The translations under genes and the position numbers were made by a program. Under the pieces are notes generated by a model. The model made no database searches. It saw only the letters and a program-made list of their open reading frames with translations, and was not told the origin of the DNA. 45,594 bases of DNA from an uncultured Eubacteriales bacterium (GTDB lineage: Bacteria > Bacillota > Clostridia > Lachnospirales > Lachnospiraceae): the NCBI GenBank assembly GCA_900318405.1, contig ONKP01000006.1, forward strand, positions 1 to 45,594. The letters are read 5' to 3'. How positions within the stretch are numbered: the first letter of the stretch is position 1; each line of letters opens with the position of its first letter. Positions 1 to 7,104 of the stretch are shown one piece after another.

Positions 1-147
1 ATGTGTTGCGTGACTTTGACAGCATCTGAATTGCAAAAGAGTGGCAGGGTTGACTAACATACTTGCGAGATGATAAGGTTAGTCGGATTAACTTGACACA
101 GAGGACGGCTGATTTTGCCGTCTGTAATGGAGAATGGTTGTACATAC

Positions 148-1038
148 ATGACTTGCATGATGAAAAAATTACGCAGAGCCGCGGCGCTGATTCTTACATG
201 CGCCGTATGCCTGGCCGGCTGCGGATCTGCTGACAGTCAGGAAAGCGTGGAGGGAACCTCGGCGGAGCAGCAGGAAGAACTGCAGGAGCAGTATTCTTCT
301 ACTTCCATGGTTCCGGTTCCGTCGGATATGGCATACCGGTATAATACATCGGCTTTCGTGCTCAACAGTGTGGGAGACATGACCTATACGGACTCTTCCT
401 ATTCCTACCGTGACGGCATTGACGTTTCCTCGTTCAACGGAGATATTGACTGGAATGCTGTAAAAAACGCCGGCTATACGTTTGTTTTTATCCGCATCGG
501 TTATCGCGGGTATGAGAGCGGAGCGATATCGGCTGATGAACGCTTTGAGGAATACTATGATGGCGCGGTGGCAGCCGGACTCGATGTGGGCGTTTATTTT
601 TATTCACAGGCGCTGGATGAGAAGGAGGCTTCTGAGGAAGCCAGTTTCGTGATCAGCAGGCTTGCCGGCCGCGAGTTGCAGCTTCCTGTCGTGATTGATG
701 TGGAAGATCCGGCAGATGTCAATGTGCGGACAGCGGCCATGCAGAGCGATGAGTATACGACTGTCGTGAAAAAATTCATGTCGGACATCGAGGCAGAGGG
801 ATATGATACGGCGCTGTATACCAATCTGTACGGCGAGACCTATATGATGAACATGTATAATCTGGACGGGGTCAAAATCTGGTTCAGCGGGTTCAGCGAG
901 ACGCCGAATACGGAATATACGTTTGATTTCTGGCAGTACACCAACACGGGTATCGTGGACGGTATTTCCGGCGATGTGGATCTGGATATCCAGATGCTGC
1001 CGGACGGGTCGGATAAAGCCAGTCCGATGCCTGAGTAG
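148..1038 (+). CDS. GH25 (lysozyme/muramidase-like) lipoprotein
   Basis: Probable secreted, membrane-anchored glycoside hydrolase family 25 enzyme cleaving the peptidoglycan glycan backbone. It opens with a basic, hydrophobic signal peptide ending in a lipobox (LAGC), then a Ser/Glu/Gln-rich linker, then the GH25 domain. The domain begins at GIDVSSFNGDIDW, carries the acidic pair in VVIDVEDP that matches the family catalytic DxE, and ends in DFWQYTNTG...DVDLD, typical of GH25. The length is normal for a single-domain member with no cell-wall repeats. The start is uncertain: TTG at 115, ATG at 148, 157 or 160 are all in frame. I chose 148 because GGAGA at 129-133 lies 14 bases upstream; the signal peptide itself begins at the MMKK of 157-160. 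The gene stands alone with no clear terminator. Confidence 0.88.
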   Translation: MTCMMKKLRRAAALILTCAVCLAGCGSADSQESVEGTSAEQQEELQEQYSSTSMVPVPSDMAYRYNTSAFVLNSVGDMTYTDSSYSYRDGIDVSSFNGDIDWNAVKNAGYTFVFIRIGYRGYESGAISADERFEEYYDGAVAAGLDVGVYFYSQALDEKEASEEASFVISRLAGRELQLPVVIDVEDPADVNVRTAAMQSDEYTTVVKKFMSDIEAEGYDTALYTNLYGETYMMNMYNLDGVKIWFSGFSETPNTEYTFDFWQYTNTGIVDGISGDVDLDIQMLPDGSDKASPMPE

Positions 1039-1206
1039 AACAGTACATTACCACCGTCGTCTGCGGTCTCGTGGGCTGGAGGTATCTGTATCTCCGGACA
1101 TTTTGTGATATCTTCCTTTGACTGATTATTGAACAGATGATGCTATATAATAAAGGTCAAAGGAGAGGGCAGAACGCCAACCCCTTCGACATTCAGGATT
1201 ATGCAA

Positions 1207-1247
1207 AGAAGCCGGCTTCTGCCTGAACAGGCAGATGACCGGCTTCT
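1207..1247 (-). terminator. Hairpin terminator of the HAD-TSCPD pair
   Basis: AGAAGCCGG and CCGGCTTCT pair as the outer stem, with TCTGCC/GGCAGA as an inner stem, just downstream of the minus-strand TSCPD gene. The following T run is short (TT), so termination may be moderate. Confidence 0.6.
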
Positions 1248-1290
1248 ATCTGTACGCAGGCGACGTGTGAACGCCTGCTGACGTGTTATC

Positions 1291-1548
1291 TCATTTGGCT
1301 TCCTGCTTCAGTGCTCCCTCGAGAGCTTTTGCAAGCTGATCAGGGCAGGACGTATTTTTAAAGCCGCAGGTCGTACCCTTGAGAATCTCCGCAATCTCTG
1401 AAGCGGAACGGCCTTCTGCGAGACGGCTGATACCCTTCAGGTTGCCGTTGCATCCGCCGGTGAAGGAGATATTGGAGATAATGCCGTCATTCAGATCGAA
1501 ATCGATCTGCTGTGAACATGTGCCGTGTGTGCGATATGTATAATGCAT
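1291..1548 (-). CDS. TSCPD domain protein (small four-cysteine protein)
   Basis: An 85-residue protein of the small TSCPD-domain family (the TIGR03905-like group), whose function is not established. Relatives of this domain occur at the C terminus of some class II ribonucleotide reductases. The conserved cysteines are visible in HGTCSQ, TGGCNGN, TTCGFK and TSCPDQ, and the last contains the name-giving motif; they suggest metal binding. AAGGAGG lies about 9 bases before the ATG, fixing the start. It follows the HAD phosphatase gene on the same strand after a 79-base gap, so the two are probably co-transcribed and end at the hairpin at 1207-1247. I infer nothing more specific about its role. 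Confidence 0.85.
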   Translation of the reverse strand: MHYTYRTHGTCSQQIDFDLNDGIISNISFTGGCNGNLKGISRLAEGRSASEIAEILKGTTCGFKNTSCPDQLAKALEGALKQEAK

Positions 1549-1627
1549 GGAATCATTCCCTCCTTTTTTGTCTGTAGCTGCTGTTGAGAATTTCTGGCTC
1601 TGCAGGTCTGCTGTTTTTGACAGGTAT

Positions 1628-2380
1628 TTACTGTCCGGTGCTATTTCTCCCGGATACGCATGGTCTTACGAGATCCGGAAGGTCCGTGATGCGCTTCAGT
1701 ATAGCATCCGGCCGGTCAACGTGTCCATAGCCGTAGGATGCCCAGATGAAATGAATCCGGGCTTCATCGCCGATGCTGCCTGCTGCCGCACGGACGGCAT
1801 CACAGTCAGCCTGGATATCACCGATATAGCAGGCGCTGCGGAGATGGTGCCGCTCTGTGATCAGCCGTATATTGTCAGCCTTCAGGAGAGAAGTATCTCC
1901 GGGGCACAGGTGGTCGGTAAAAAACGACTCCGTCCGGGTGGCCTGCATGAAGGTCTCAATATAGCCGGCCTGACAGTTGCTGACGATGAAGGACGGTATC
2001 TGCATGGTCTGCAGCTTCTTCAGGACCTCTTCGGTGCCCTCAAAAGCTTTCGGCGGAGCAGATGCGATGGCGTCTGCTTCAACGGCGTACCATTCCGCGA
2101 GGACATCTCCGGATTCATCCAGCGGGAGATCCGGCAGGAGATCGCGGAAGATAACTTCCAGCGGCTTGCCGAATTCCCGCTGCAGATCCGCCGCTGTGAT
2201 GTCTTCTCCCGTTCCGCCGCCTTTCGGGTGATGAACAGAAAGGACAGGCATACCCTTTGCCATTCGTTCCGCATTGATGCTGTTCAGCTTTTCTGTCCAG
2301 GCCGGAGCCACGGTACCGGTGGCGTCCCAGAGCGTTCCGTCAATATCCCAGATGATGCCGTCTGTCTGTATTCTGTCCAT
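1628..2380 (-). CDS. HAD-superfamily hydrolase (phosphoglycolate phosphatase-like)
   Basis: A 250-residue cytosolic phosphatase of the haloacid dehalogenase superfamily. Motif I is WDIDGTLWD, with nucleophile Asp12 and acid Asp14. Motif II is IVSNCQ, the motif III lysine is in SLLKADN, and motif IV is YIGDIQADCDA. The stretch between motifs I and II is a long helical cap, as in phosphoglycolate phosphatase-like (class C1) members. The substrate cannot be told from sequence. AAAGG lies about 8 bases upstream of the ATG. It is the first gene of a two-gene minus-strand unit with the TSCPD gene. An inverted repeat ACACTGT-N11-ACAGTGT at 2426-2450 lies upstream and overlaps a TGTATGAT sequence that could be an extended -10, so it may mark the regulated promoter. 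Confidence 0.85.
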   Translation of the reverse strand: MDRIQTDGIIWDIDGTLWDATGTVAPAWTEKLNSINAERMAKGMPVLSVHHPKGGGTGEDITAADLQREFGKPLEVIFRDLLPDLPLDESGDVLAEWYAVEADAIASAPPKAFEGTEEVLKKLQTMQIPSFIVSNCQAGYIETFMQATRTESFFTDHLCPGDTSLLKADNIRLITERHHLRSACYIGDIQADCDAVRAAAGSIGDEARIHFIWASYGYGHVDRPDAILKRITDLPDLVRPCVSGRNSTGQ

Positions 2381-2527
2381 GAAGGCCGCCTTTCTTTATC
2401 AGTTGCGAATTGCACCGTACTGCATACACTGTCTGGCAATCATACAGTGTTATCGTGATATACCGGCCGACTTCCGTGCCGGCATTGCTCCGGTAATTGT
2501 AGCACCCGTCCCGTTATTTGAGAAGTG

Positions 2528-2588
2528 GTTACAGTTCAGACACTGCCAGAGCCATGTGTGACAGTGGCTGGCAAGAGTGAACAGTAAC
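2528..2588 (+). repeat. Dispersed palindromic repeat, copy A
   Basis: A 61-bp element bounded by an 11-bp near-perfect inverted repeat, GTTACAGTTCA at the left and TGAACAGTAAC at the right. The copy at 6888-6930 shares both ends but lacks 19 internal bases (2546-2564). The left 26 bases also match copies at 26188 and 28266 (minus). Confidence 0.7.
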
Positions 2589-2610
2589 GAGAAGTCTCTT
2601 TGCGTTCACA

Positions 2611-2655
2611 AAGTGTACACAAAATACACTTAGAATACACTTGTATTCGTGTCTC
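2611..2655. promoter_or_regulatory. ATACACTT motif cluster upstream of htrA
   Basis: AAGTGTACAC (2611-2620) is followed by AATACACTT at 2623-2631 and again at 2634-2642, an 11-bp spacing of about one helical turn. The second copy forms the perfect dyad GAATAC-ACTT-GTATTC. This is the kind of phased array a response regulator binds. No regulator is identified, so the role is inference. Confidence 0.35.
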
Positions 2656-2745
2656 TGCATTGCAGGGGATATTATGATAACAGTGTGAAAGTCATCAACC
2701 ACGTTGCACTTGTGCAAAAGTGAGTGAATGACTTATTGATCCGGT

Positions 2746-2775
2746 TATCATACTTATGATACCTATATCATGATA
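2746..2775 (+). promoter_or_regulatory. 30-bp two-dyad motif, copy 1 (before htrA)
   Basis: The motif joins a 16-bp dyad (TATCATA-CT-TATGATA) and a 10-bp palindrome (TATCATGATA), all built on the half-site ATCAT/ATGAT, with dyad centres 17 bp apart. It ends 21 bases before the htrA ATG. A second copy differing at one base lies before clpX. A candidate operator for a shared stress regulator. Confidence 0.5.
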
Positions 2776-2796
2776 GTATGGAGATAACGTAAAAGA

Positions 2797-4596
2797 ATGA
2801 GTGATCAGGAAATGAACAGCAGCAACGCTGATGAGCAGAACAGCCAGTCGCGGGATTTGCATGCTGACAGCGGCCAGTCACAGGATTTGCATGCGGATGG
2901 CGGACAGCAGTCTGAGGACCGCGCGGGAGAATCATCCACCTACAGCTGGGTAAATCCGAAACTGCGGGGTGGCAGCTCAGAACAGAGCGGGCAGAACCCA
3001 TGGAGCAGCAAAAGCGGCGACAATTACTGGCATTACGACGAGAGAAATGCCGGCAGTTCAGACAGCGGAAAAACCGGAGCCGACGGATCCAGCGGGTTTG
3101 GCGGTTCGGGGAATAACGGATCCCGGGGATCTGGAAGCTCAGGGACAGGTGGATTCCGCGGATTTGGCAGCCGTGGCTCGGACAGTTCCTACGGGTCAGG
3201 TAATCCGGGTTCGGATCCTTACGGTAGGAACAGCTTTTCCGGAGGCCCGGGCGGACCTTTTGGAGGCAACAGAAATCAGCACAGCAGAAAGAACCGCAGA
3301 AAAGACGGGAAAAAGGGCACTGGTGCCCGCATAGGCTCCGTTATCGGTATGGCGCTTGTTTTTGGTGCCGTGGCGGGAATTGTCATGTGTGCTGTGTATT
3401 CTATCGCTGATCATGTGCGTCAGGTCGGCAGAAGTGCTGCGGCTATATCCTCATCGTCTGCTGAGCCGGAAAGTGTGACATCGTCCTCGGAGAACACGAA
3501 GGCGATCAGCCTGCAGACCACAGAGCAGGGGCTGGAGAGCAGCGGCGTATCGGATGACGGAGATATGACCGTGGCGGAAGTGACAAAGGCCTGCATGCCT
3601 TCCGTAGTCACGATTGCAACGGTGTCAGTGGAAGAGATGAGGGATTTCTTCGGCGGCACGCAGCAGTATCAGGTGCAGGGAGCGGGCACAGGTGTCATTA
3701 TCGGAAAAAATAGCACGGAGCTCCTTGTTGCCACGAATAATCACGTGGTAAACGGTGCACAGCAGCTGACGGTAGGATTCGCCGATGAATCCGCCATCTC
3801 CGCGACAGTCAAGGGTTCAGACGCTGAACATGATCTGGCGGTAGTTGCTGTCAGTCTGGATGACATCACGGATTCCACCATGGCGGCCATCCGCGTGGCG
3901 TCGATAGGGAATTCCGAATCTCTGAAGCTCGGTGATCAGGTCGTCGTCATCGGTAATGCACTCGGATATGGACAGTCCGTCACCAGTGGCTACGTAAGTG
4001 CGCTGGACAGGACACTGCAGCTCAGTGACGGCACCAATACCTTTACATCGGACGACATGATCCAGACGGATGCCGCCATCAACGCAGGAAACTCCGGCGG
4101 CGCACTTCTGAACATGAAGGGCGAACTTGTCGGTATCAATGAAGCGAAAAGTTCATATTCCAGCTCGGGAGTGACCGTGGATAATGTGGGCTATGCAATT
4201 CCCATGGAAAAAGCAAAGCCGATCCTGGACAACCTGATGAATCAGAAGACGAGAGATCTCGTGGATGAGGACAGCCGCGGATATCTGGGGGCTTCGCTGA
4301 CCGATGTGACATCCGACTACGCTGATTTTTACCATATGCCGCAGGGCGTGTGCATTACGCAGGTTATCAACGGCGGTCCCGCCGACAAGTGCGGACTTCG
4401 CCGGGGAGACGTGATCACGGCGCTGGATGGTGCCAGTGTCATGACTTTTTCGGAGCTTTCAGACAAGCTTGATTATTATGCGGCGGGTGAGACTGTGACG
4501 ATTACGTATCAGCGCAGCGTCGGCGGCCACTACGAGGAGCAGCAGGCGAAGGCGGTGCTGGTGTCGGAGAACGATATCAATCAGCTTAAGAAATAA
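2797..4596 (+). CDS. htrA: HtrA/DegP-like membrane-anchored serine protease with PDZ domain
   Basis: A trypsin-like protease that degrades damaged proteins at the outer face of the membrane. Residues 1-175 are a cytosolic disordered tail rich in Ser, Gly and Asn, longer than usual for the family. A basic stretch precedes one transmembrane helix at about 182-205. The protease domain follows, with catalytic His316 (TNNHVV), Asp346 (EHDLAVV) and Ser433 (NAGNSGGALLN). One PDZ domain starts near 490 (YLGASL) and includes GLRRGDVITALDG. Total 599 residues with all catalytic residues intact. GGAG ends 13 bases before the ATG. The 30-bp motif sits immediately upstream and an ATACACTT array lies further up. 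In Bacillus, htrA genes answer to the CssRS secretion-stress system; no such genes are seen here. Confidence 0.95.
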   Translation: MSDQEMNSSNADEQNSQSRDLHADSGQSQDLHADGGQQSEDRAGESSTYSWVNPKLRGGSSEQSGQNPWSSKSGDNYWHYDERNAGSSDSGKTGADGSSGFGGSGNNGSRGSGSSGTGGFRGFGSRGSDSSYGSGNPGSDPYGRNSFSGGPGGPFGGNRNQHSRKNRRKDGKKGTGARIGSVIGMALVFGAVAGIVMCAVYSIADHVRQVGRSAAAISSSSAEPESVTSSSENTKAISLQTTEQGLESSGVSDDGDMTVAEVTKACMPSVVTIATVSVEEMRDFFGGTQQYQVQGAGTGVIIGKNSTELLVATNNHVVNGAQQLTVGFADESAISATVKGSDAEHDLAVVAVSLDDITDSTMAAIRVASIGNSESLKLGDQVVVIGNALGYGQSVTSGYVSALDRTLQLSDGTNTFTSDDMIQTDAAINAGNSGGALLNMKGELVGINEAKSSYSSSGVTVDNVGYAIPMEKAKPILDNLMNQKTRDLVDEDSRGYLGASLTDVTSDYADFYHMPQGVCITQVINGGPADKCGLRRGDVITALDGASVMTFSELSDKLDYYAAGETVTITYQRSVGGHYEEQQAKAVLVSENDINQLKK

Positions 4597-4624
4597 ACAG
4601 ATAAAATAACGTAATGGATGCTGA

Positions 4625-4654
4625 TATCATACTTATGACACCTATATCATGATA
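4625..4654 (+). promoter_or_regulatory. 30-bp two-dyad motif, copy 2 (before clpX)
   Basis: Identical to the copy at 2746-2775 except for one T-to-C change in the first dyad (TATGAC in place of TATGAT). Here the outer arms extend further, as TGATATCAT and ATGATATCA. It lies between the htrA stop and the clpX ribosome site, ending 34 bases before the ATG. Confidence 0.5.
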
Positions 4655-4688
4655 TCAACAGACTGAAAAGACAACACAGAGGGGTGCT

Positions 4689-6197
4689 ATGTCAGACGAC
4701 AGAGAATGGGAACTGAATGACAGTGAGGATCATGATGTGACGACGGATGAGAGTCAGAGTGTCACAGATCCGGAGGTACATCAGGATAAAACGGATACAG
4801 ATGAGTCCGGGAAAAAGAAGGGCGGAAGGGAGCACTACTGCTCCATGTGCCTCCGCCCGGAGAGCGTAGCCGGTCATCTGATGGAAATACCGGGGATGGG
4901 CGGACAGCCGGTCTATGTATGCGAAGACTGCATGCAGAAAAGCTTCGACATGGTGAAGAATACCAATTTCAATGATATTCTGAACAATTACCGCAATATG
5001 GGAATGCGTTTCAACGGCGCCGATGCCGTTGGGCATAACCGTGCGGAAGAGGCGGACAAAGGCGGGAAGAAGAAACCCGAAAAGAAGAAGCTGACGCTGA
5101 AGGATATCCCCGCGCCGCACATCATCCGGAAGAAGCTGGATGAGTATGTGATCGGGCAGGATCACGCCAAAAAAGTCATGTCTGTGGGTGTTTATAACCA
5201 CTATAAAAGGATCCTCTCCGAGGATAAGGATGACGACGGCGTAGAGATCGAGAAATCAAATATGCTGATGATCGGACCGACAGGTTCCGGCAAAACGTAT
5301 CTGGTGAAGACCCTGGCAAAAATGCTCGATGTGCCGCTGGCGATCACGGATGCGACAAGCCTCACGGAAGCAGGCTACATCGGCGACGATATTGAGAGTG
5401 TTGTTTCCAAGCTTCTGGCGGCAGCAGACAACGACGTCGCACGCTGCGAGACGGGCATTATTTTTATCGATGAGATCGACAAGATCAACAAGAAAAAGAA
5501 CACGAACCAGCGCGATGTCAGCGGCGAGGCTGTACAGCAGGGTCTGCTGAAGCTGCTGGAGGGCAGTGAGGTTGAGGTGCCTGTCGGCGCGACCAGCAAA
5601 AATGCGATGGTTCCGCTGCAGACTGTCAATACGAAGAATATTCTCTTTATCTGTGGCGGCGCCTTCCCGGATCTTGAGGACATCATCCGCGAGAGACTGC
5701 GGAAGACGAGCTCGATGGGCTTCCAGGCGCAGCTGAAGGATGAGGGCAAAGACGATAAAAATATCCTGCAGAAGGTGACCATGGAGGATCTCAGGGCATT
5801 CGGTATGATCCCGGAATTCCTGGGAAGACTGCCGATTGTTTTTGCACTGGATGCCATGGATGAGGATATGCTCGTCCGCATTATGAAAGAGCCGAAGAAC
5901 TCTATTATCCGCCAGTATCAGAAGCTGCTGGCAATTGACAATGTGGAGCTTGTCTTTGAGGACGACGCGCTGCACGTGATCGCAAAGGAGGCGCTGGAGA
6001 AGGACACCGGCGCCCGGGCACTCAGGGCGATCATTGAGGATTTCATGCTGGATATCATGTATGAGATCCCGAAGGATCCGAATATCGGTGAAGTCGTGAT
6101 CACGAAGGCGTATGTGGAGCACACGGGAGGGCCGGGCATATTCATGCGCGGGCAACCGGTTCCGGAGCTTCCCGACGGCAGTGCGGTGAATGTTTGA
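4689..6197 (+). CDS. clpX: Atypical ClpX-family AAA+ unfoldase
   Basis: An ATP-driven hexameric unfoldase of the ClpX family, 502 residues against about 420 for typical ClpX. An acidic N-terminal extension of about 50 residues precedes a zinc-binding domain (CSMC and CEDC). Walker A is GPTGSGKT at 196-203 and Walker B is IIFIDEID with Asp261-Glu262. The pore loop reads GYIG where ClpX normally has GYVG. The canonical RKH pore-entrance loop is replaced by SKN in VGATSKNAM. The ClpP-docking IGF tripeptide appears as MGF, so ClpP contact may be kept. No clpP or tig lies nearby, as often found with the main clpX. I therefore suspect a second, divergent paralogue. AGAGGGG just before the ATG sets the start. 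The shared 30-bp motif suggests co-regulation with htrA. Confidence 0.85.
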   Translation: MSDDREWELNDSEDHDVTTDESQSVTDPEVHQDKTDTDESGKKKGGREHYCSMCLRPESVAGHLMEIPGMGGQPVYVCEDCMQKSFDMVKNTNFNDILNNYRNMGMRFNGADAVGHNRAEEADKGGKKKPEKKKLTLKDIPAPHIIRKKLDEYVIGQDHAKKVMSVGVYNHYKRILSEDKDDDGVEIEKSNMLMIGPTGSGKTYLVKTLAKMLDVPLAITDATSLTEAGYIGDDIESVVSKLLAAADNDVARCETGIIFIDEIDKINKKKNTNQRDVSGEAVQQGLLKLLEGSEVEVPVGATSKNAMVPLQTVNTKNILFICGGAFPDLEDIIRERLRKTSSMGFQAQLKDEGKDDKNILQKVTMEDLRAFGMIPEFLGRLPIVFALDAMDEDMLVRIMKEPKNSIIRQYQKLLAIDNVELVFEDDALHVIAKEALEKDTGARALRAIIEDFMLDIMYEIPKDPNIGEVVITKAYVEHTGGPGIFMRGQPVPELPDGSAVNV

Positions 6198-6207
6198 AAT
6201 AGTTATC

Positions 6208-6236
6208 TTGCGTATTCCGGCGGCGAAAATTATAAT
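6208..6236 (+). promoter_or_regulatory. Sigma-A-type promoter of mscL
   Basis: TTGCGT (6208-6213), a 17-bp spacer and a perfect TATAAT (6231-6236), starting 11 bases after the clpX stop. mscL can therefore be transcribed independently of clpX. Confidence 0.7.
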
Positions 6237-6240
6237 AAAG

Positions 6241-6302
6241 AAACAGGGCGCTGATATGTCTGGCGCTTAAAGAAAACAGGGAACTGATACGCCCGGTGTT
6301 TC
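6241..6302 (+). repeat. Imperfect 33-bp tandem repeat in the mscL leader
   Basis: Two units begin AAACAGGG at 6241 and 6274 and share CTGATA and the pattern that follows. Most differences are C/T transitions. It would lie at the very 5' end of the mscL transcript. Confidence 0.5.
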
Positions 6303-6354
6303 CATGATTTTTTACAGAAACAGCCATGGCAGGGGAATGGAGGTAAGTGGTATC

Positions 6355-6816
6355 GTGTCAGACGATAAGAAAATTGAAGAAAAAGGGAAAAAATTTATCG
6401 ATGAGTTCAAAGAGTTTATATCCCGCGGAAGCGTGATGGATCTTGCCGTCGGCATGATCATAGGCAGTGCTTTCACGGCTATTGTGAACTCGCTGGTCAA
6501 CGATGTGGTCATGCCGCTGATCTCCATACTGATCGGAGGAATCAGCTTCAGCGAATGGAACATCAAGCTTGGTACAGGTGACAGTGCACCGGTGCTGGGA
6601 CTCGGAAACTTCATCGCTGCAGTCATTGATTTTATTCTGATCGCTTTTGTGATCTTCCTGCTTGTGAAGGCTATTAACAAGCTGCATTTCAAGAAGAATG
6701 AAGAGAAACCGGCACCGACGACGAAGATCTGCCCTTACTGCAAGAGCGAGATCCCGATCGATGCTACGCGCTGCCCGCACTGCACCTCAGAGCTGGCAGA
6801 CGAGAAGGAAGCCTAA
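6355..6816 (+). CDS. mscL: Large-conductance mechanosensitive channel with zinc ribbon
   Basis: Pentameric membrane channel that opens under hypo-osmotic stretch to release solutes. It starts with the amphipathic N-terminal helix (FIDEFKEFISRGSVMDLAVG), then TM1 with the pore-lining face (GMIIGSAFTAIVNSLVNDVV), a short periplasmic-side loop and TM2 (GNFIAAVIDFILIAFVIFLL). A cytoplasmic zinc ribbon follows the usual basic bundle: CPYC...CPHC, with four cysteines spaced for zinc. The start is a choice between ATG 6304, ATG 6337 and GTG 6355. I prefer GTG 6355 because GGAGG at 6339-6343 is 11 bases upstream and the protein then begins directly at the conserved helix, giving 153 residues. It has its own promoter at 6208-6236 and a strong terminator. 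Confidence 0.93.
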   Translation: MSDDKKIEEKGKKFIDEFKEFISRGSVMDLAVGMIIGSAFTAIVNSLVNDVVMPLISILIGGISFSEWNIKLGTGDSAPVLGLGNFIAAVIDFILIAFVIFLLVKAINKLHFKKNEEKPAPTTKICPYCKSEIPIDATRCPHCTSELADEKEA

Positions 6817-6824
6817 GCCGCACA

Positions 6825-6862
6825 GAGAGGATCCGGAGCCATGCATGGCGCCGGATCCTCTC
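6825..6862 (+). terminator. Long hairpin terminator after mscL
   Basis: GAGAGGATCCGG pairs with CCGGATCCTCTC, and the loop GCCATGCATGGC is itself a perfect palindrome, so almost the whole 38 bases fold. GTGTTTGT follows. Confidence 0.8.
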
Positions 6863-6887
6863 GTGTTTGTATAAAAATACTGGCAGG

Positions 6888-6930
6888 GTTACAGTTCAGA
6901 CACTGTGGCTGGCAAAGCGTGAATAGTAAC
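6888..6930 (+). repeat. Dispersed palindromic repeat, copy B
   Basis: A 43-bp element from GTTACAGTTCA to TGAATAGTAAC. Its first 18 bases are identical to copy A (2528-2588); its right arm matches A closely, with 19 central bases missing. It lies in the same orientation as A, so the two bracket htrA-clpX-mscL. Confidence 0.7.
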
Positions 6931-6960
6931 CAGGCAGGATGCCGCGTAGAGAGGGCTGAC

Positions 6961-6989
6961 TTGTCATTCGGTCCACGCAGGATTATAAT
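6961..6989 (+). promoter_or_regulatory. Sigma-A-type promoter of the DUF3048 lipoprotein gene
   Basis: TTGTCA (6961-6966), 17-bp spacer, perfect TATAAT (6984-6989). The predicted leader is about 110 bases. Confidence 0.7.
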
Positions 6990-7104
6990 AGGCAATGGCT
7001 GTGTACCCGGCGCGCCATGGGTATCTGCGGAATCATGTGGCGGTTCTTTGCAGGTCCTGAGGTTTCCGGCAACAGCCAGACCAGACAAGAGGAGTGGAGA
7101 CAAT

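Larger units (their letters stand above)
2381..2796. other. Long intergenic region between divergent HAD and htrA genes
   Basis: This 416-base stretch holds no convincing gene; the 62- and 95-codon frames crossing it lack ribosome sites. From left to right it contains an inverted repeat ACACTGT-N11-ACAGTGT (2426-2450), a copy of a dispersed palindromic repeat (2528-2588), a cluster of ATACACTT motifs (2611-2655) and a 30-bp two-dyad motif (2746-2775) directly before the htrA ribosome site. Confidence 0.7.

Noticed and set aside
1..147. Promoter for the GH25 gene (TTGACT at 50, TTGACA at 93)
   Set aside because: Both -35-like boxes lack a convincing -10 at the right spacing, so I do not call one.
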